From contig CAJWBQ010000001.1 of NCBI GenBank assembly GCA_913020115.1, positions 186,001-250,000 on the forward strand: DNA of 64,000 nucleotides. The letters are read 5' to 3'. The notes beneath the pieces are model-generated. The model was not told where the DNA came from. It was given only the letters and a program-made list of their open reading frames with translations, and did not search any database. Position numbers and translations under genes: made by a program. This document shows, piece after piece, positions 36,497 to 45,939 of the stretch. The stretch comes from an uncultured Cellvibrionales bacterium. Its GTDB lineage: Bacteria > Pseudomonadota > Gammaproteobacteria > Pseudomonadales > Cellvibrionaceae. The stretch's first letter is position 1. The number at the start of each line of letters is the position of its first letter.

Positions 36497-38347
36497 TTAG
36501 GCTTCGTCGGCCATTTCCCAATAGCACACCACTCGATTACGGCCTTCGTCCTTGGCTTCATAGAGCGCTTGGTCGGCTTCCTTTATAAGCTCCTCCAGCG
36601 GGCGTTTATGGTAGGTGCAGGCTAGGCCAAAGCTGGCGCTTGTAAAGAATCTTCGCTCGCCGGCATGGAATTCCTTTTTATTCAATAATTCGCATAGGCG
36701 CACAGCTACTTGGTCTGAGGTGATTTGGTCTGTGTCGGGGAAAAGGATACAAAATTCTTCGCCCCCCCAGCGTGAAATCACATCTATATTTCTCAAGTTG
36801 CGGCTCAGCAAGGCCGCGACCTCGCGCAGAACCTCGTCACCAATGCTGTGTCCGTAGCTGTCGTTAATCCTTTTAAAATGATCCAAATCTAGTAGTGCGA
36901 TGACTAAACAATTGCCGTTTCTATCGAGTCGGTTCAGTTCCCTTTGGGCAGCTTCTTCCAATATTCTGCGATTGCCAACATTGGTGAGTGGGTCTATGTG
37001 CGCCAATTTTTTTAGTTGTCGATTTTTTTCTTCGAGTTCCGCCGTGCGCATAATCACCTTCGATTCAAGGTCGGTATTCATCTCCACAAGATCACGAGTT
37101 AGTTTTTCGGAGTGCTGAACGGCGGCGTAGTAACGCATAGACATAAAAATGGTTTGAGTGGCCATAAAAAACAACCATGCCAGAGAAGTGAAAGACACCA
37201 ATCGATCAGTTAACTCAATTTGAAACAAGACGATGTCTATTGCAAAGGCACCACATAATAGGGCGCTGCCAAATACGGTAACTTTAAGTTCTGTATCGCC
37301 AGTCTTGAGCCCTACAGAAAGCATGAGAAAAACTAAGGTGGCGTTAATAGCATTCACTGGACGGTAATAGTCGCCAAAAACTTGAATGACGATCAGCGGG
37401 GCAAATGCGAGTGCCGCAAACCCGATCAGTGACATCGATACGGGCGCGGCGAGCAACCATCTCGGGACTAGGTGTGGGTAGCGAATTCGAAAGTACACTG
37501 GAGCGAACATTGCGCCGATCATAAATACTACCCAGCCGGTAACAGAGTCGAAATGAACGGTAAGTGATGGCCATAAATCATAAACAGCATTGGAAGTTAT
37601 AGTTGTGCGGATTGCTAGGCAAGCTGCCAAGATGGCAAGTAGTAGAGGGCTAATGTCCTTGCGTCGGGCTAGCCACAGCGAAACATTGATGAGTGCAAAA
37701 ATCAGCAGTGCGGTGCTCAGGGCCACCGCAACAATTTTTCGAGCTTGTATCTCTCTTTGTAAGTTTTCTGCCTTGCCAATGAGTGGTGGGGCAGGCATGC
37801 CTCCATAGCGTCCTGATGTGCTACTCACCTCAACTATCAGTGAAAAGGGCATTCCAAAATTCGGTAGCAGTATTACGTCATTACGCATGGTTGCCAAGAG
37901 GGTGTTGTTTCCCCTCACTTGCCCGCTATCATGCAATACGACCTGTTTTCCCTCGAGGTTGATCACCGATACGCGTCGAGCGGAGTTGATTCTTGGCATT
38001 ATGAGGGCGAGCTGGTCTTGCAGGGTTTCGGGCAGAGTTAGGTCTAGGCGATAACGTGCGTGCCCAAAGGCTGAGAGCCTAGGTTGTGTTGTGGCATCGC
38101 TCCACCTGCCGGGCACGAGCATTGTGCCATCGTATAACGAGTCAGAGTCGTGGTCGGAATAACTCAATTGCCACTCACCTCTCAGAGAGAGCGACTCGCC
38201 ACTCCAGCAGCTCAAATCTGCTTGACCTTGCGTAATAGCAGGCACGCTACAGGGAGTAATTTCGGCGTGACTGCAAGCGCTCGCCCACAGTAAGAGCAAA
38301 AGTAGAGGGAAATTCAGATACCAGTAGCCGCGCGGCTTAGGGTGCAT
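36497..38347 (-). CDS. Membrane diguanylate cyclase with 7TM-DISM-type sensor
   Basis: GGDEF enzymes make c-di-GMP from two GTP. The 616-residue product has a signal sequence and a periplasmic beta-rich sensor (about 35-205, with WSGESLSLRGEWQLSY). Seven predicted membrane helices span about 208-405, a 7TM-DISM-like layout. A short coiled-coil leads into a GGDEF domain from about 450. The active motif is GGEEF near 528, and RNID five residues earlier is an intact product-inhibition I-site. Convergent with TBDR 2. Environmental signal unknown. Confidence 0.92.
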   Translation of the reverse strand: MHPKPRGYWYLNFPLLLLLLWASACSHAEITPCSVPAITQGQADLSCWSGESLSLRGEWQLSYSDHDSDSLYDGTMLVPGRWSDATTQPRLSAFGHARYRLDLTLPETLQDQLALIMPRINSARRVSVINLEGKQVVLHDSGQVRGNNTLLATMRNDVILLPNFGMPFSLIVEVSSTSGRYGGMPAPPLIGKAENLQREIQARKIVAVALSTALLIFALINVSLWLARRKDISPLLLAILAACLAIRTTITSNAVYDLWPSLTVHFDSVTGWVVFMIGAMFAPVYFRIRYPHLVPRWLLAAPVSMSLIGFAALAFAPLIVIQVFGDYYRPVNAINATLVFLMLSVGLKTGDTELKVTVFGSALLCGAFAIDIVLFQIELTDRLVSFTSLAWLFFMATQTIFMSMRYYAAVQHSEKLTRDLVEMNTDLESKVIMRTAELEEKNRQLKKLAHIDPLTNVGNRRILEEAAQRELNRLDRNGNCLVIALLDLDHFKRINDSYGHSIGDEVLREVAALLSRNLRNIDVISRWGGEEFCILFPDTDQITSDQVAVRLCELLNKKEFHAGERRFFTSASFGLACTYHKRPLEELIKEADQALYEAKDEGRNRVVCYWEMADEA

Positions 38348-38522
38348 ATTGTGAAAATGTCAAAAGATCATAGCCCATTTGTGTGCAAAGTATTCAATAC
38401 TCAGGATAGCGTAATTGCCGTGAACTGTCAGATTTGGATGACAATCTAGTGCTCAATCCGTAGACTCTCAAACTTCTGACCGTTTAATTCTCTGCCGTTA
38501 AAGTCGGCCACCTGAGGTAACT

Positions 38523-39347
38523 ATGGATCTTGTAGTTTTTGATCTAGATGGAACACTACTTAACAAGCAACAGCAAATTACACAATTTACCCGAGACACT
38601 TTGGTGATGCTCAGAGAACAGGGTGTTGGCTACACTGTGGCCACAGGGCGAACTAGGCATGCGGCTAAAAACTGTATAGAAGGCGTGGACTTTTCTCTGC
38701 CTCATGTTTACAAAAATGGGGTCTTGGTTTGGCAGCCTGAACATGAGGCCTACAGTCACCAAAACCTCCTAAGTCCTGAAGAGATTCACGACATATTGCA
38801 ATCGTTCGCTGAGCACGGTGTAACCCCTTTTGTATTTACCTTGGAGGAGGGCGGGCGCCACACGGTATTCCACCCCCCAGTACAAACCGACGCATGTCGT
38901 GCTTTGTTGACCGAGCTGACGGAGAATCGCGGATTAACCGCTTTGCCTCTCAGCGCTTTACCAGGCGATATTGGCATCACAAACATCAGTGCTCTGGGCG
39001 CAAAGGAGCCCGCAGAAGCTATTCACCAAGCACTCGACGATCACGGCCACCTTATGGCGTATATTGGCGGGTCTATGTATAACAACAGTTACTCGTGGAT
39101 TGATATACACCACAGTGAGGCAAGTAAAGGCGGCGCCCTGGAAATGATCAAGTCGCCACTTGGGGTTGAGCGAATCATTTGTTTTGGTGACAGCGACAAT
39201 GATTTGAGTATGTTTGAGATGGCCGATGAAGCTTATGCCCCCGCAAATGCATTGCCGGAAGTGAAGGCCTTGGCGACTAGCGTGATTGAGCACCACGATG
39301 ATGATGGTATCGCGCGTTTTTTGCGTGAGCGATTTTCTTTGAGTTAA
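38523..39347 (+). CDS. Cof-type HAD-IIB family phosphatase
   Basis: HAD hydrolases remove phosphate from small molecules through an aspartyl-phosphate intermediate. The 274-residue product has motif I DLDGTLLNK at residues 7-15, motif II VATGRTRH near 39, a cap domain (about 85-185), and motif IV GDSDNDLSMFEMAD near 222. This matches the Cof/YbiV subgroup; substrate probably a sugar phosphate or flavin/PLP phosphate, not resolvable. GAGGTAA is 5 bases before the ATG. Confidence 0.93.
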   Translation: MDLVVFDLDGTLLNKQQQITQFTRDTLVMLREQGVGYTVATGRTRHAAKNCIEGVDFSLPHVYKNGVLVWQPEHEAYSHQNLLSPEEIHDILQSFAEHGVTPFVFTLEEGGRHTVFHPPVQTDACRALLTELTENRGLTALPLSALPGDIGITNISALGAKEPAEAIHQALDDHGHLMAYIGGSMYNNSYSWIDIHHSEASKGGALEMIKSPLGVERIICFGDSDNDLSMFEMADEAYAPANALPEVKALATSVIEHHDDDGIARFLRERFSLS

Positions 39348-39405
39348 TGCGCTCACTGAAGAGCACTAAATTTGAGAACACAAAAATTTTTCTTAAGGCT
39401 GAACT

Positions 39406-39825
39406 ATGAAATTCTTACACACAATGATTCGGGTTCTGGATTTAGACAAATCCATTGATTTCTATACCCGTAAATTAGGTCTGAGTGTCACTCACCGTTA
39501 CGATGTTGAAGCCGGTCGTTTTACATTGGTATTTTTGGGCACGGATAGTGAAGGCCCGCAGATAGAACTAACGCACAATTGGGATGGTACGGAAGCCTAT
39601 TCAGTGGGTCGAAATTTTGGGCACTTGGCCTATGAGGTAGACGACATCTATGCGCTTTGTGAGCATTTGCAGCAAGAGGGGGTGGTGATTTTACGTCCTC
39701 CGAGAGATGGTCATATGGCGTTTGTGCGCTGCCCCGACAATGTGTCTATTGAGCTTTTACAAAAGGGGGCAGCACTGTTGCCGCAAGAGCCTTGGTTGTC
39801 TATGGCTAATACTGGCGAGTGGTAA
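39406..39825 (+). CDS. gloA: Lactoylglutathione lyase (glyoxalase I)
   Basis: GloA isomerises the hemithioacetal of methylglyoxal and glutathione to S-lactoylglutathione. The 139-residue size is usual. Characteristic segments are MIRVLDLDKSIDFYTRKLGL with a metal His in LHTMIRV, LELTHNWD-type IELTHNWDGTE, GHLAYEVDDIY and the Glu of VSIELLQ. Metal ligands (His5, Glu, His, Glu) appear present. Confidence 0.94.
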   Translation: MKFLHTMIRVLDLDKSIDFYTRKLGLSVTHRYDVEAGRFTLVFLGTDSEGPQIELTHNWDGTEAYSVGRNFGHLAYEVDDIYALCEHLQQEGVVILRPPRDGHMAFVRCPDNVSIELLQKGAALLPQEPWLSMANTGEW

Positions 39826-39845
39826 ACCAAAGCTAAAAACAAGCC

Positions 39846-40193
39846 TTAGTTTTTTTTGCGGCGGGGCGGTTTGTGTTGCTGCATAAATTCTCCGAAGATA
39901 GCGAGCTGTTCGTCGCTTAATAAATTACCCAGCTCTGTTTGATGCTGGTCTCGAAAATTCTTTTCAGATTGCTTGTGCGCCGCGCGCCGTTCCTGATGAT
40001 GCTTGGACATCAGGGCGGAGAGTGCTTGGCGTTTCTCATCATTTAATTGCAGTTGCTCAAACAGCGAACTGAAGTCAGGTTTGGGTGGTTTGTCGCCTTT
40101 GTGGTGGTGGTCTTCGGCTAGGCTTGAAGCGCTGGAGGCGACAACAATGATCAGCAGCGCCATGGTTCTGAATGATGTGTTTAATATCTTCAT
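39846..40193 (-). CDS. Spy/CpxP-like periplasmic protein
   Basis: Spy/CpxP proteins are small helical periplasmic chaperones or stress sensors. The 115-residue product has a signal peptide ending SLAEDHHH, a His-rich start, LFEQLQLNDEKRQALSALMS (LTxxQ-like region) and LSDEQLAIFGEFMQQHK. GAGGA lies 6 bases before the ATG. It lies directly downstream of a BaeRS-like two-component system on the same strand, matching the E. coli link of spy with BaeR and CpxR. Confidence 0.82.
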   Translation of the reverse strand: MKILNTSFRTMALLIIVVASSASSLAEDHHHKGDKPPKPDFSSLFEQLQLNDEKRQALSALMSKHHQERRAAHKQSEKNFRDQHQTELGNLLSDEQLAIFGEFMQQHKPPRRKKN

Positions 40194-40313
40194 TTCGGTC
40201 CTCGTCAGTGAGTTCGTGGGTGTATGCCGAGTATTTCAATTGGGCATAGACCTACATTACTGGTCAATTGGGCAAGCAATGAGGACGAACTGTGGATGTT
40301 TTACAGCTCCTGT

Positions 40314-41003
40314 TCAGGCTGGGGGTTCAAATTTGTATCCGGCGCCATAAACCGAATATATGACTTCTTCGTCGGGGAGCTGAGTTTGAATTTTTTTCCT
40401 GAGCTTCTTTACGTGGCTGTCGATGGTTCTATCGCTTACCACGCGATAGTCGCTGTAGACCGAAGACATAATTTGCTCGCGAGAGAAGATGCGTCCTGGC
40501 TCCTTGTAGAGCATTGAAAACAGCTGAAATTCTACAAGGGTCAATTCAATATCTGCGCTCTTTATGCATACTTTTAGCGTTTTCTCATCTAGGTCAATCA
40601 GGTGCTGTGTAAGCGGTATGCTTGCTTGAGTGCGTCTAAGTACTGCTTTCACTCTAGCCACTACTTCTCGGGGGCTGTAGGGCTTGCAAATATAATCATC
40701 GGCGCCAAGTTCTAGGCCTAACAGGCGATCTATCTCCTCAATGCGTGCGGTAAGCATCATTATGGGCACTGCGGAAAATTGCCGAACTTCTTTGCAAATG
40801 TCTACTCCGTCTTTATTCGGTAACATTAGGTCGAGTAATATCAGTGAGGGCTTGTGCTTTTGAATGTAATTTACGGCGAGTGCACCGTCATTAATAATCT
40901 CGACGGTGAATGACGAGGCCACTAGATAGTCGCGCAGCAGTTCGGCTAGTTCGGGTTCGTCTTCTACGATGAGAATGTGGGCTGTTGCTGTCTGGGGCTT
41001 CAA
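40314..41003 (-). CDS. OmpR-family response regulator, BaeR-like
   Basis: A DNA-binding response regulator of 229 residues. The receiver has the acidic pair EDE near residues 14-16, phosphoacceptor Asp58 (LLDLMLPNKDG), Thr of MLTAR and Lys of CKPYSP. A winged-helix effector starts about 130 and ends VYGAGYKFE. The start is TTG with AAGG about 8 bases upstream; no in-frame ATG lies near. It follows the histidine kinase by 18 bases. BaeR-like by context with Spy, not proven. Confidence 0.92.
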   Translation of the reverse strand: MKPQTATAHILIVEDEPELAELLRDYLVASSFTVEIINDGALAVNYIQKHKPSLILLDLMLPNKDGVDICKEVRQFSAVPIMMLTARIEEIDRLLGLELGADDYICKPYSPREVVARVKAVLRRTQASIPLTQHLIDLDEKTLKVCIKSADIELTLVEFQLFSMLYKEPGRIFSREQIMSSVYSDYRVVSDRTIDSHVKKLRKKIQTQLPDEEVIYSVYGAGYKFEPPA

Positions 41004-41021
41004 ATTTGCCTTGCTCCGACT

Positions 41022-42569
41022 TTATGGATTGCTTGGAAAACGGCTTAAGGTCAGTGTAATACACAGGCCGCCGAGAGGCGATGAACTGGCATGTATGTGC
41101 CCGCCGTGGGCCTTAACAATGTTTTCACAGAGAGACAATCCTAAACCTGCGCCGCCGCTACTGCGGTTCCGAGATTTCTCGACGCGAAATAAGCGCTCAA
41201 ATAACTTTGCCTGATCTTCTGGAGATACCCCAGGCGCGCTGTCATTGAACATAATTTCTATGTGTTCCTCGCGAGCTGCGGCGCTAATCGTCAGTCGGCC
41301 GTTTGGGTGGGTGTAGCGCAAACTGTTGGTGAGTAGGTTGGCAAAGAGTTGTTGTAAGCGATCGGTGTCGGCTTGCAGGCTTGGCCTTGTCAGCGCGTTC
41401 AAATCTAAAGTCAGGTCGATGTTGTGTTCTTCAAATGCGGGTCGAAAATCTTCTACGCAGGCTTTAAGTAGTGGGGCTAGCTCAATGGATTGTTTGCGGT
41501 AACTTAGCGCGCCCATGTCGGTCAGCGACAGTTGATATAGGTCGTCCACCAATTTACTGAGATGATTGGTTTGGTTGTTTAGAGAGCTCATCACTTCAGC
41601 ACTTGAGGGGCGGATACCGTCAATCACCGCTTCAATTTGCGCCTTGATTACTGCTAGGGGGGTTCTCAGCTCGTGAGAAATATCGGCAATCCAGCGTTGG
41701 CGACTGCTTTCATTGGCCTCAAGTGTGGCCGCCAGTTGGTTAAAGTCTGTGCCTAGCTGGCCGAGTTCATCCCTGCTGTTAATGGGCGTACGGGTTTGAT
41801 ATTGCCCCTTAGTGAGAGCGTGTGTGGCGGTGAGCAGAGCTCGAATGGGGCGTACTAAGTGCCCAGCGAGTGGAATGGAGACTAAAAAGGCCAGTATCAG
41901 CATGGCAGCACTGATGGCTATCAACATTCGGTTTTGCTCGCGGGCAAAACCGAGGTCTTGGCGAGCCTGTAAGGCCTTTGCCTGAGTGATAGCCAGCCGA
42001 CCTACTCGTTTGCCATCCAGCGTAACGTCCATAAGCCCCAATTTTTGGGGCCGCAGGTGGGGCAAGGGGTCTAGTGATACCTCTGGGTTACCAATTACTC
42101 GTTTATCGCTCTCGTCAAATAAAACAATTCGGCCAGGTAAGCCATCATCCTTCGGCTTGCCGCGCTGCTCGGGTGGCCCTTCATGCCTAGGGCGAGGCTC
42201 CCTAGGAGGAGCGCTATATCCGAGATTAGAATCGGCATTTTCTGGGTGTCTGGGCGGACTGCCAGGTCGATTTCTTGGGGGCGGGGGTCTTGGTGGGGGA
42301 GGTCCAATTTCAGCGGAAAAGTCGAGTGTCTGTCTGTGGAGCTGATGCCAGAGTCTTGTATTTCCTTGCATGAATAACCAATTGCCGTGTTCTGCAAAAG
42401 CCTGACTCAGGGCGTCTCGCAGTGGCTCGAGTTTGCTGAGTTCTTGGGCATTCACATAGTTCACGAAGCCGCGGCTGAAGTTCCAGTTGATAAACGCCGA
42501 CATGCCGCCAACGGTCACTGCGGTGCTTAGGAGAAAGGCCACTGCCAATTTGAGGTGAATGCTTTTCAT
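41022..42569 (-). CDS. Sensor histidine kinase, BaeS-like, Pro-rich sensor domain
   Basis: A 515-residue kinase. One helix near 7-28 and another near 210-232 flank a periplasmic domain that contains a very Pro/Arg-rich insert (about 88-145, e.g. PPPPRPPPPRNRPGSPPRHP). HAMP follows, then HisKA with the phosphoaccepting His299 in DISHELRTPLAVIK and an ATPase domain ending GAGLGLSLCENIVKAHGG. It precedes the response regulator by 18 bases. The Pro-rich extracytoplasmic insert is unusual for BaeS. Confidence 0.92.
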   Translation of the reverse strand: MKSIHLKLAVAFLLSTAVTVGGMSAFINWNFSRGFVNYVNAQELSKLEPLRDALSQAFAEHGNWLFMQGNTRLWHQLHRQTLDFSAEIGPPPPRPPPPRNRPGSPPRHPENADSNLGYSAPPREPRPRHEGPPEQRGKPKDDGLPGRIVLFDESDKRVIGNPEVSLDPLPHLRPQKLGLMDVTLDGKRVGRLAITQAKALQARQDLGFAREQNRMLIAISAAMLILAFLVSIPLAGHLVRPIRALLTATHALTKGQYQTRTPINSRDELGQLGTDFNQLAATLEANESSRQRWIADISHELRTPLAVIKAQIEAVIDGIRPSSAEVMSSLNNQTNHLSKLVDDLYQLSLTDMGALSYRKQSIELAPLLKACVEDFRPAFEEHNIDLTLDLNALTRPSLQADTDRLQQLFANLLTNSLRYTHPNGRLTISAAAREEHIEIMFNDSAPGVSPEDQAKLFERLFRVEKSRNRSSGGAGLGLSLCENIVKAHGGHIHASSSPLGGLCITLTLSRFPSNP

Positions 42570-42747
42570 ACCTTATTATGACCCGTAAGCAGACGGATGC
42601 GATGGTTTTTGTGCCACTTCCTTATTGTTTACCTATTTCTTGTGCTTGGTGGTAATAGGCTTGGGTCCTCTGGGAGCATAGTGCTAAGCTTAGCTGTTCA
42701 AGCAACTATTCAAGTCACTATTTAAACGCAATTAATGGAGTACGGTC

Positions 42748-43773
42748 ATGGGTACGCGTCACGAGAGCATCTTGGGCACTATTGGTAATACCCCAGTTAT
42801 TCGTATCAATAAGCTCGCCCCAGAAGGCGTAAATATTTTTGTAAAAGTTGAGTCTTTCAATCCTATGGGCTCTGTGAAAGATCGTCTGGCCCTCGGGGTG
42901 ATTGAAGACGCAGAGCGTCGTGGCGAACTGCAGCCCGGGCAAACTATTGTGGAAGCCACTAGTGGCAATACAGGTATTGGCTTGGCGATGGTTTGTGCAC
43001 AGAGGGGATACCCTTTGGTTATCACCATGGCTGAGAGTTTTAGTGTTGAGCGGCGTAAACTTATGCGCTTTCTCGGCGCAAAAGTGGTGCTCACACCGGC
43101 TGCTGAAAAGGGCACAGGCATGGTCAATAAGGCGGTTGAATTGGCCGAGGCGAACGGTTGGTGGCAATCGAAGCAATTTGAAAACCCCGCGAATGCGGAA
43201 ATGCATGAGCGCACCACCGCCGTTGAAATTCTGGACGACTTCAGCGATATCTCACTGGATTATTGGGTGAGCGGCTTTGGCACCGGCGGTACTTTTAATG
43301 GCGTATCTCGGGTATTGAAGGCCAAGAGCCCCAATACCAAAATTGTGATTTGCGAACCCGATAACGCCCAGTTACTGGGCAGTGGTATTCCACAGCCTCG
43401 CAATGCGGATGGCTCGAACAATGGCAGCCATCCCAGTTTCACTCCACATCCCATGCAAGGGTGGACACCTGACTTCATTCCCGCCTTAACTCGAGAGGCG
43501 ATTGCGGAAGGGCGAGCCGATAGTTACTTGGCCATTGCGGCACCTGAAGCAATTCAATGCTCAAAAGATCTCGCGCAAAAGGAAGGTATTTTTGTTGGTA
43601 TCTCTGCGGGTGCTTCTCTCGCGGGCGCTCTGCGGGTAGCGGCCAGTGCAGCTCCAGGTTCGAATATTCTCTGTATGTTGCCAGACACCGGCGAACGTTA
43701 TCTTAGTACGCCTTTGTTTGACGGCATCGAAGCAGAAATGAATGAGGAAGAGCTTACTATAGCGGGGGGTTAG
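42748..43773 (+). CDS. cysK: Cysteine synthase A
   Basis: CysK makes L-cysteine from O-acetylserine and sulfide using PLP. The 341-residue product has the PLP-Lys in NPMGSVKDR (near residue 44), the substrate loop TSGNTGIGLA, the phosphate cup GTGGTFNGVSR and the family end DTGERYLSTPLF. It is slightly longer than E. coli CysK because of extra C-terminal residues. GGAG is 9 bases before the ATG. CysM cannot be fully excluded. Confidence 0.92.
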   Translation: MGTRHESILGTIGNTPVIRINKLAPEGVNIFVKVESFNPMGSVKDRLALGVIEDAERRGELQPGQTIVEATSGNTGIGLAMVCAQRGYPLVITMAESFSVERRKLMRFLGAKVVLTPAAEKGTGMVNKAVELAEANGWWQSKQFENPANAEMHERTTAVEILDDFSDISLDYWVSGFGTGGTFNGVSRVLKAKSPNTKIVICEPDNAQLLGSGIPQPRNADGSNNGSHPSFTPHPMQGWTPDFIPALTREAIAEGRADSYLAIAAPEAIQCSKDLAQKEGIFVGISAGASLAGALRVAASAAPGSNILCMLPDTGERYLSTPLFDGIEAEMNEEELTIAGG

Positions 43774-43975
43774 ATCTTGGCTTCCTTAATCATCTTGCCG
43801 ATAACATAATCGATGGCAGTCAAGCTATAGAGTCACTGCCCGATTCCATTTTACGGAATAGCGAAAAGGCATGGCCTGCAAAGTGCGTATGGGTAGAAAT
43901 TGTAGTGTCAGGTTCGGGAGACTCTTATATACTTTAGTGTGGATTTTCGACTCGAGTATGTAGGGAGTACAAATT

Positions 43976-44680
43976 ATGGGCGGAAAGGATAGCCTTTCAA
44001 GGGAGCGGCTAATTTCAAAAGTAGAAATTGGCACGCCAATTCATGTTAATAGCGAATCGGGTTCATTTAAATACCGAGCAAGCTTGGTCGGTTACAATCA
44101 TGGAATGTTACTGACCAGTTTACCAAGTGAGAAACAGTTAGATCTAAAAGACGTAGACTACCCAGTATTATTTGCCAAGGGTACGTCTACGGTGATGCGC
44201 CTAATCATTGATGGCGTTATCTACGCGTTCAAATCAGAGATTCAGGACATTCATCAGCGCGCCAGCAAAATTCTAGTCAGCAATTTACCTGAAACTATAC
44301 AAATGCGTCGCTTGCGTGAAGGTGTGCGCTACCCTTGCGTATTACAGGCCAATTTTTTGTTAGGGGAGACCAAGTATCGTGGTGTTTTGACGAACATCAG
44401 CGAGGGTGGCTGTCTGTTAAGCATGAAGTCTGGAAGTTATACTGAAGCAATTAAAACACAGGTGAAAAATGACAAGTCAACGAGCTTGGATGTTCGTTTC
44501 CCTTTTGAAGATAAAGATTGTACCTTCGATGTAAAGGTTAAATCTGTTGGCGGTACAAGTGATAGCAATTTGTTAATAGGCATTTCTTTTATTTCGGAAG
44601 ACAAAGAGCTTGATGTGGTTAGAAAGTATCTAGATTTTATGCAGTTAGAGGAGTTGTCAGAATACCTATTGTTAAGTTGA
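43976..44680 (+). CDS. YcgR-like PilZ domain protein
   Basis: PilZ proteins bind c-di-GMP; the YcgR type brakes flagellar rotation. The 234-residue product has an N-terminal YcgR-N-like beta domain (about 15-105) and a C-terminal PilZ domain. RRLREGVRYPC near 109 and NISEGGCLL near 141 fit the two c-di-GMP-binding motifs. GGGAG is 9 bases before the ATG. Confidence 0.87.
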   Translation: MGGKDSLSRERLISKVEIGTPIHVNSESGSFKYRASLVGYNHGMLLTSLPSEKQLDLKDVDYPVLFAKGTSTVMRLIIDGVIYAFKSEIQDIHQRASKILVSNLPETIQMRRLREGVRYPCVLQANFLLGETKYRGVLTNISEGGCLLSMKSGSYTEAIKTQVKNDKSTSLDVRFPFEDKDCTFDVKVKSVGGTSDSNLLIGISFISEDKELDVVRKYLDFMQLEELSEYLLLS

Positions 44681-44801
44681 ACGACCTTCCTCTTGGCAGA
44701 CATGTACACGTTTCAGGCGGGCATTTTTTTAGTAAGAGCCACTTAATTGTCAGGTAATTGAGGATAAAGTAATTTCACTTTCAAATGATATCAAAGAATA
44801 C

Positions 44802-45371
44802 TTGTCAGAAAATTTCTCGGGGTTGTCGTGTTCTGGAGAAAGCTATTCTGAGGTCGAGTTCGATAATTGTACCTTCACTGAGTGTGATTTTAGCGATGCA
44901 GATTTTAGTCGCTGTATGTTTATAGATTGTCGTTTTCTACGCAGTAACATGAGTAACGCAAAGTTGAGCTGGAGCAAGTTCAACGGAGTAATGTTTGAAG
45001 ATTGTAAGCTTATTGGCCTCGATTGGACGAGGGCCAGTTGGCCGGGAATGATGTTCAGTGCCCCTATGGAATTTAAGCGCTGTATATTGAATGACTCTAA
45101 TTTTTTTGGTTTGACCTTGAATGAGCTTATTGTCGAAGATTGTAAGTCGCATGATGTGGATTTTAGGACGGCAATCTTGGCGCAGGCGAGTTTGTCGTAT
45201 AGCGATTTTTCTCGCGCCTTATTTGGGAAAACCAATTTGCAAGGCGCTGATTTCACTGAAGCAATGAACTACGACATAAATATTTTTGACAATAATATTA
45301 AGGGCGCGAAATTCACTCGATTCGAAGCCTCTAGATTGCTCGAGTGCTTGGAAATTGAATTGTTAGATTAG
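44802..45371 (+). CDS. Pentapeptide repeat protein, Qnr/McbG-like
   Basis: Pentapeptide proteins fold as a right-handed quadrilateral helix; some (Qnr, McbG) mimic DNA and protect gyrase. The 189-residue product has repeats such as FDNCTFTECDFSDADFSRCMF and later ADFTEAMNYD, with a break in the middle. Start is uncertain: TTG 44802 has no good ribosome site, while the open frame extends upstream. ATT 44772, 8 bases after GAGG, is an alternative that would add ten residues. Gyrase protection is not shown. Confidence 0.82.
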   Translation: MSENFSGLSCSGESYSEVEFDNCTFTECDFSDADFSRCMFIDCRFLRSNMSNAKLSWSKFNGVMFEDCKLIGLDWTRASWPGMMFSAPMEFKRCILNDSNFFGLTLNELIVEDCKSHDVDFRTAILAQASLSYSDFSRALFGKTNLQGADFTEAMNYDINIFDNNIKGAKFTRFEASRLLECLEIELLD

Positions 45372-45410
45372 AGTGAGCTAATCCTAGATCTCAATAGTAA
45401 GGAATTTTCT

Positions 45411-45926
45411 GTGCCTGGTTTTTATCCCGACATAATTAAGAGCTTGCCACTTTACGATGGTCGCTTCGACGCCTATAAACTTGAAGCCAAGGGTAGTGAT
45501 GTGTTGTTTGCTTCCTATCCCGCAGGCACCTCAATTCCCTCCCATACCCATAATACAGACAATCACGGAGTCATTACGCGAGGTGAACTTTTGCTGACGC
45601 TAAATGGTAAGGTTCAGCGTGTGAAGGTTGGAGAGTGGTATCACATTCCTGCAAATGTAGAACACTCCGCAGTATTTGAAGTTGAGACGGATGAGATCGA
45701 ATTTTGGTTTCAGGCGAGCACCCCACCGCGGGTAAGCGCCCCGCCTACAATTCCCAAGCCGCCGGTCGCAAACGAAGCTTTAAGCGCAGGCGATCGAGAC
45801 GAGTTGTCGGCTCGTTTAATTATGGCTGAGAAGCAAAAGCAAACACCTGACCTCAGTAAACGGGTTATTTATAAGTGGCTGGCAATTTTTTCAATAAGCG
45901 CTATATTGCTAATCTTAGTTTTCTGA
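45411..45926 (+). CDS. Cupin domain protein with C-terminal membrane anchor
   Basis: The N-terminal half (about 25-105) is a cupin: SIPSHTHNTDNHGVITRGEL supplies three His-type ligands and WYHIPANVEHSAVFE the second motif. A Pro-rich linker (APPTIPKPPVANEALSA) leads to a C-terminal hydrophobic helix (about 150-170) that ends the protein, like a tail anchor. 171 residues from GTG, AAGGA upstream. Substrate or sensing role unknown. Confidence 0.82.
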   Translation: MPGFYPDIIKSLPLYDGRFDAYKLEAKGSDVLFASYPAGTSIPSHTHNTDNHGVITRGELLLTLNGKVQRVKVGEWYHIPANVEHSAVFEVETDEIEFWFQASTPPRVSAPPTIPKPPVANEALSAGDRDELSARLIMAEKQKQTPDLSKRVIYKWLAIFSISAILLILVF

Positions 45927-45939
45927 GGTTGATATTTAA

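Noticed and set aside
41986..42397. Frames on both strands through the Pro-rich kinase insert
   Set aside because: They reflect the skewed Pro/Arg codons; the kinase frame continues cleanly through the region into the HAMP and HisKA domains.
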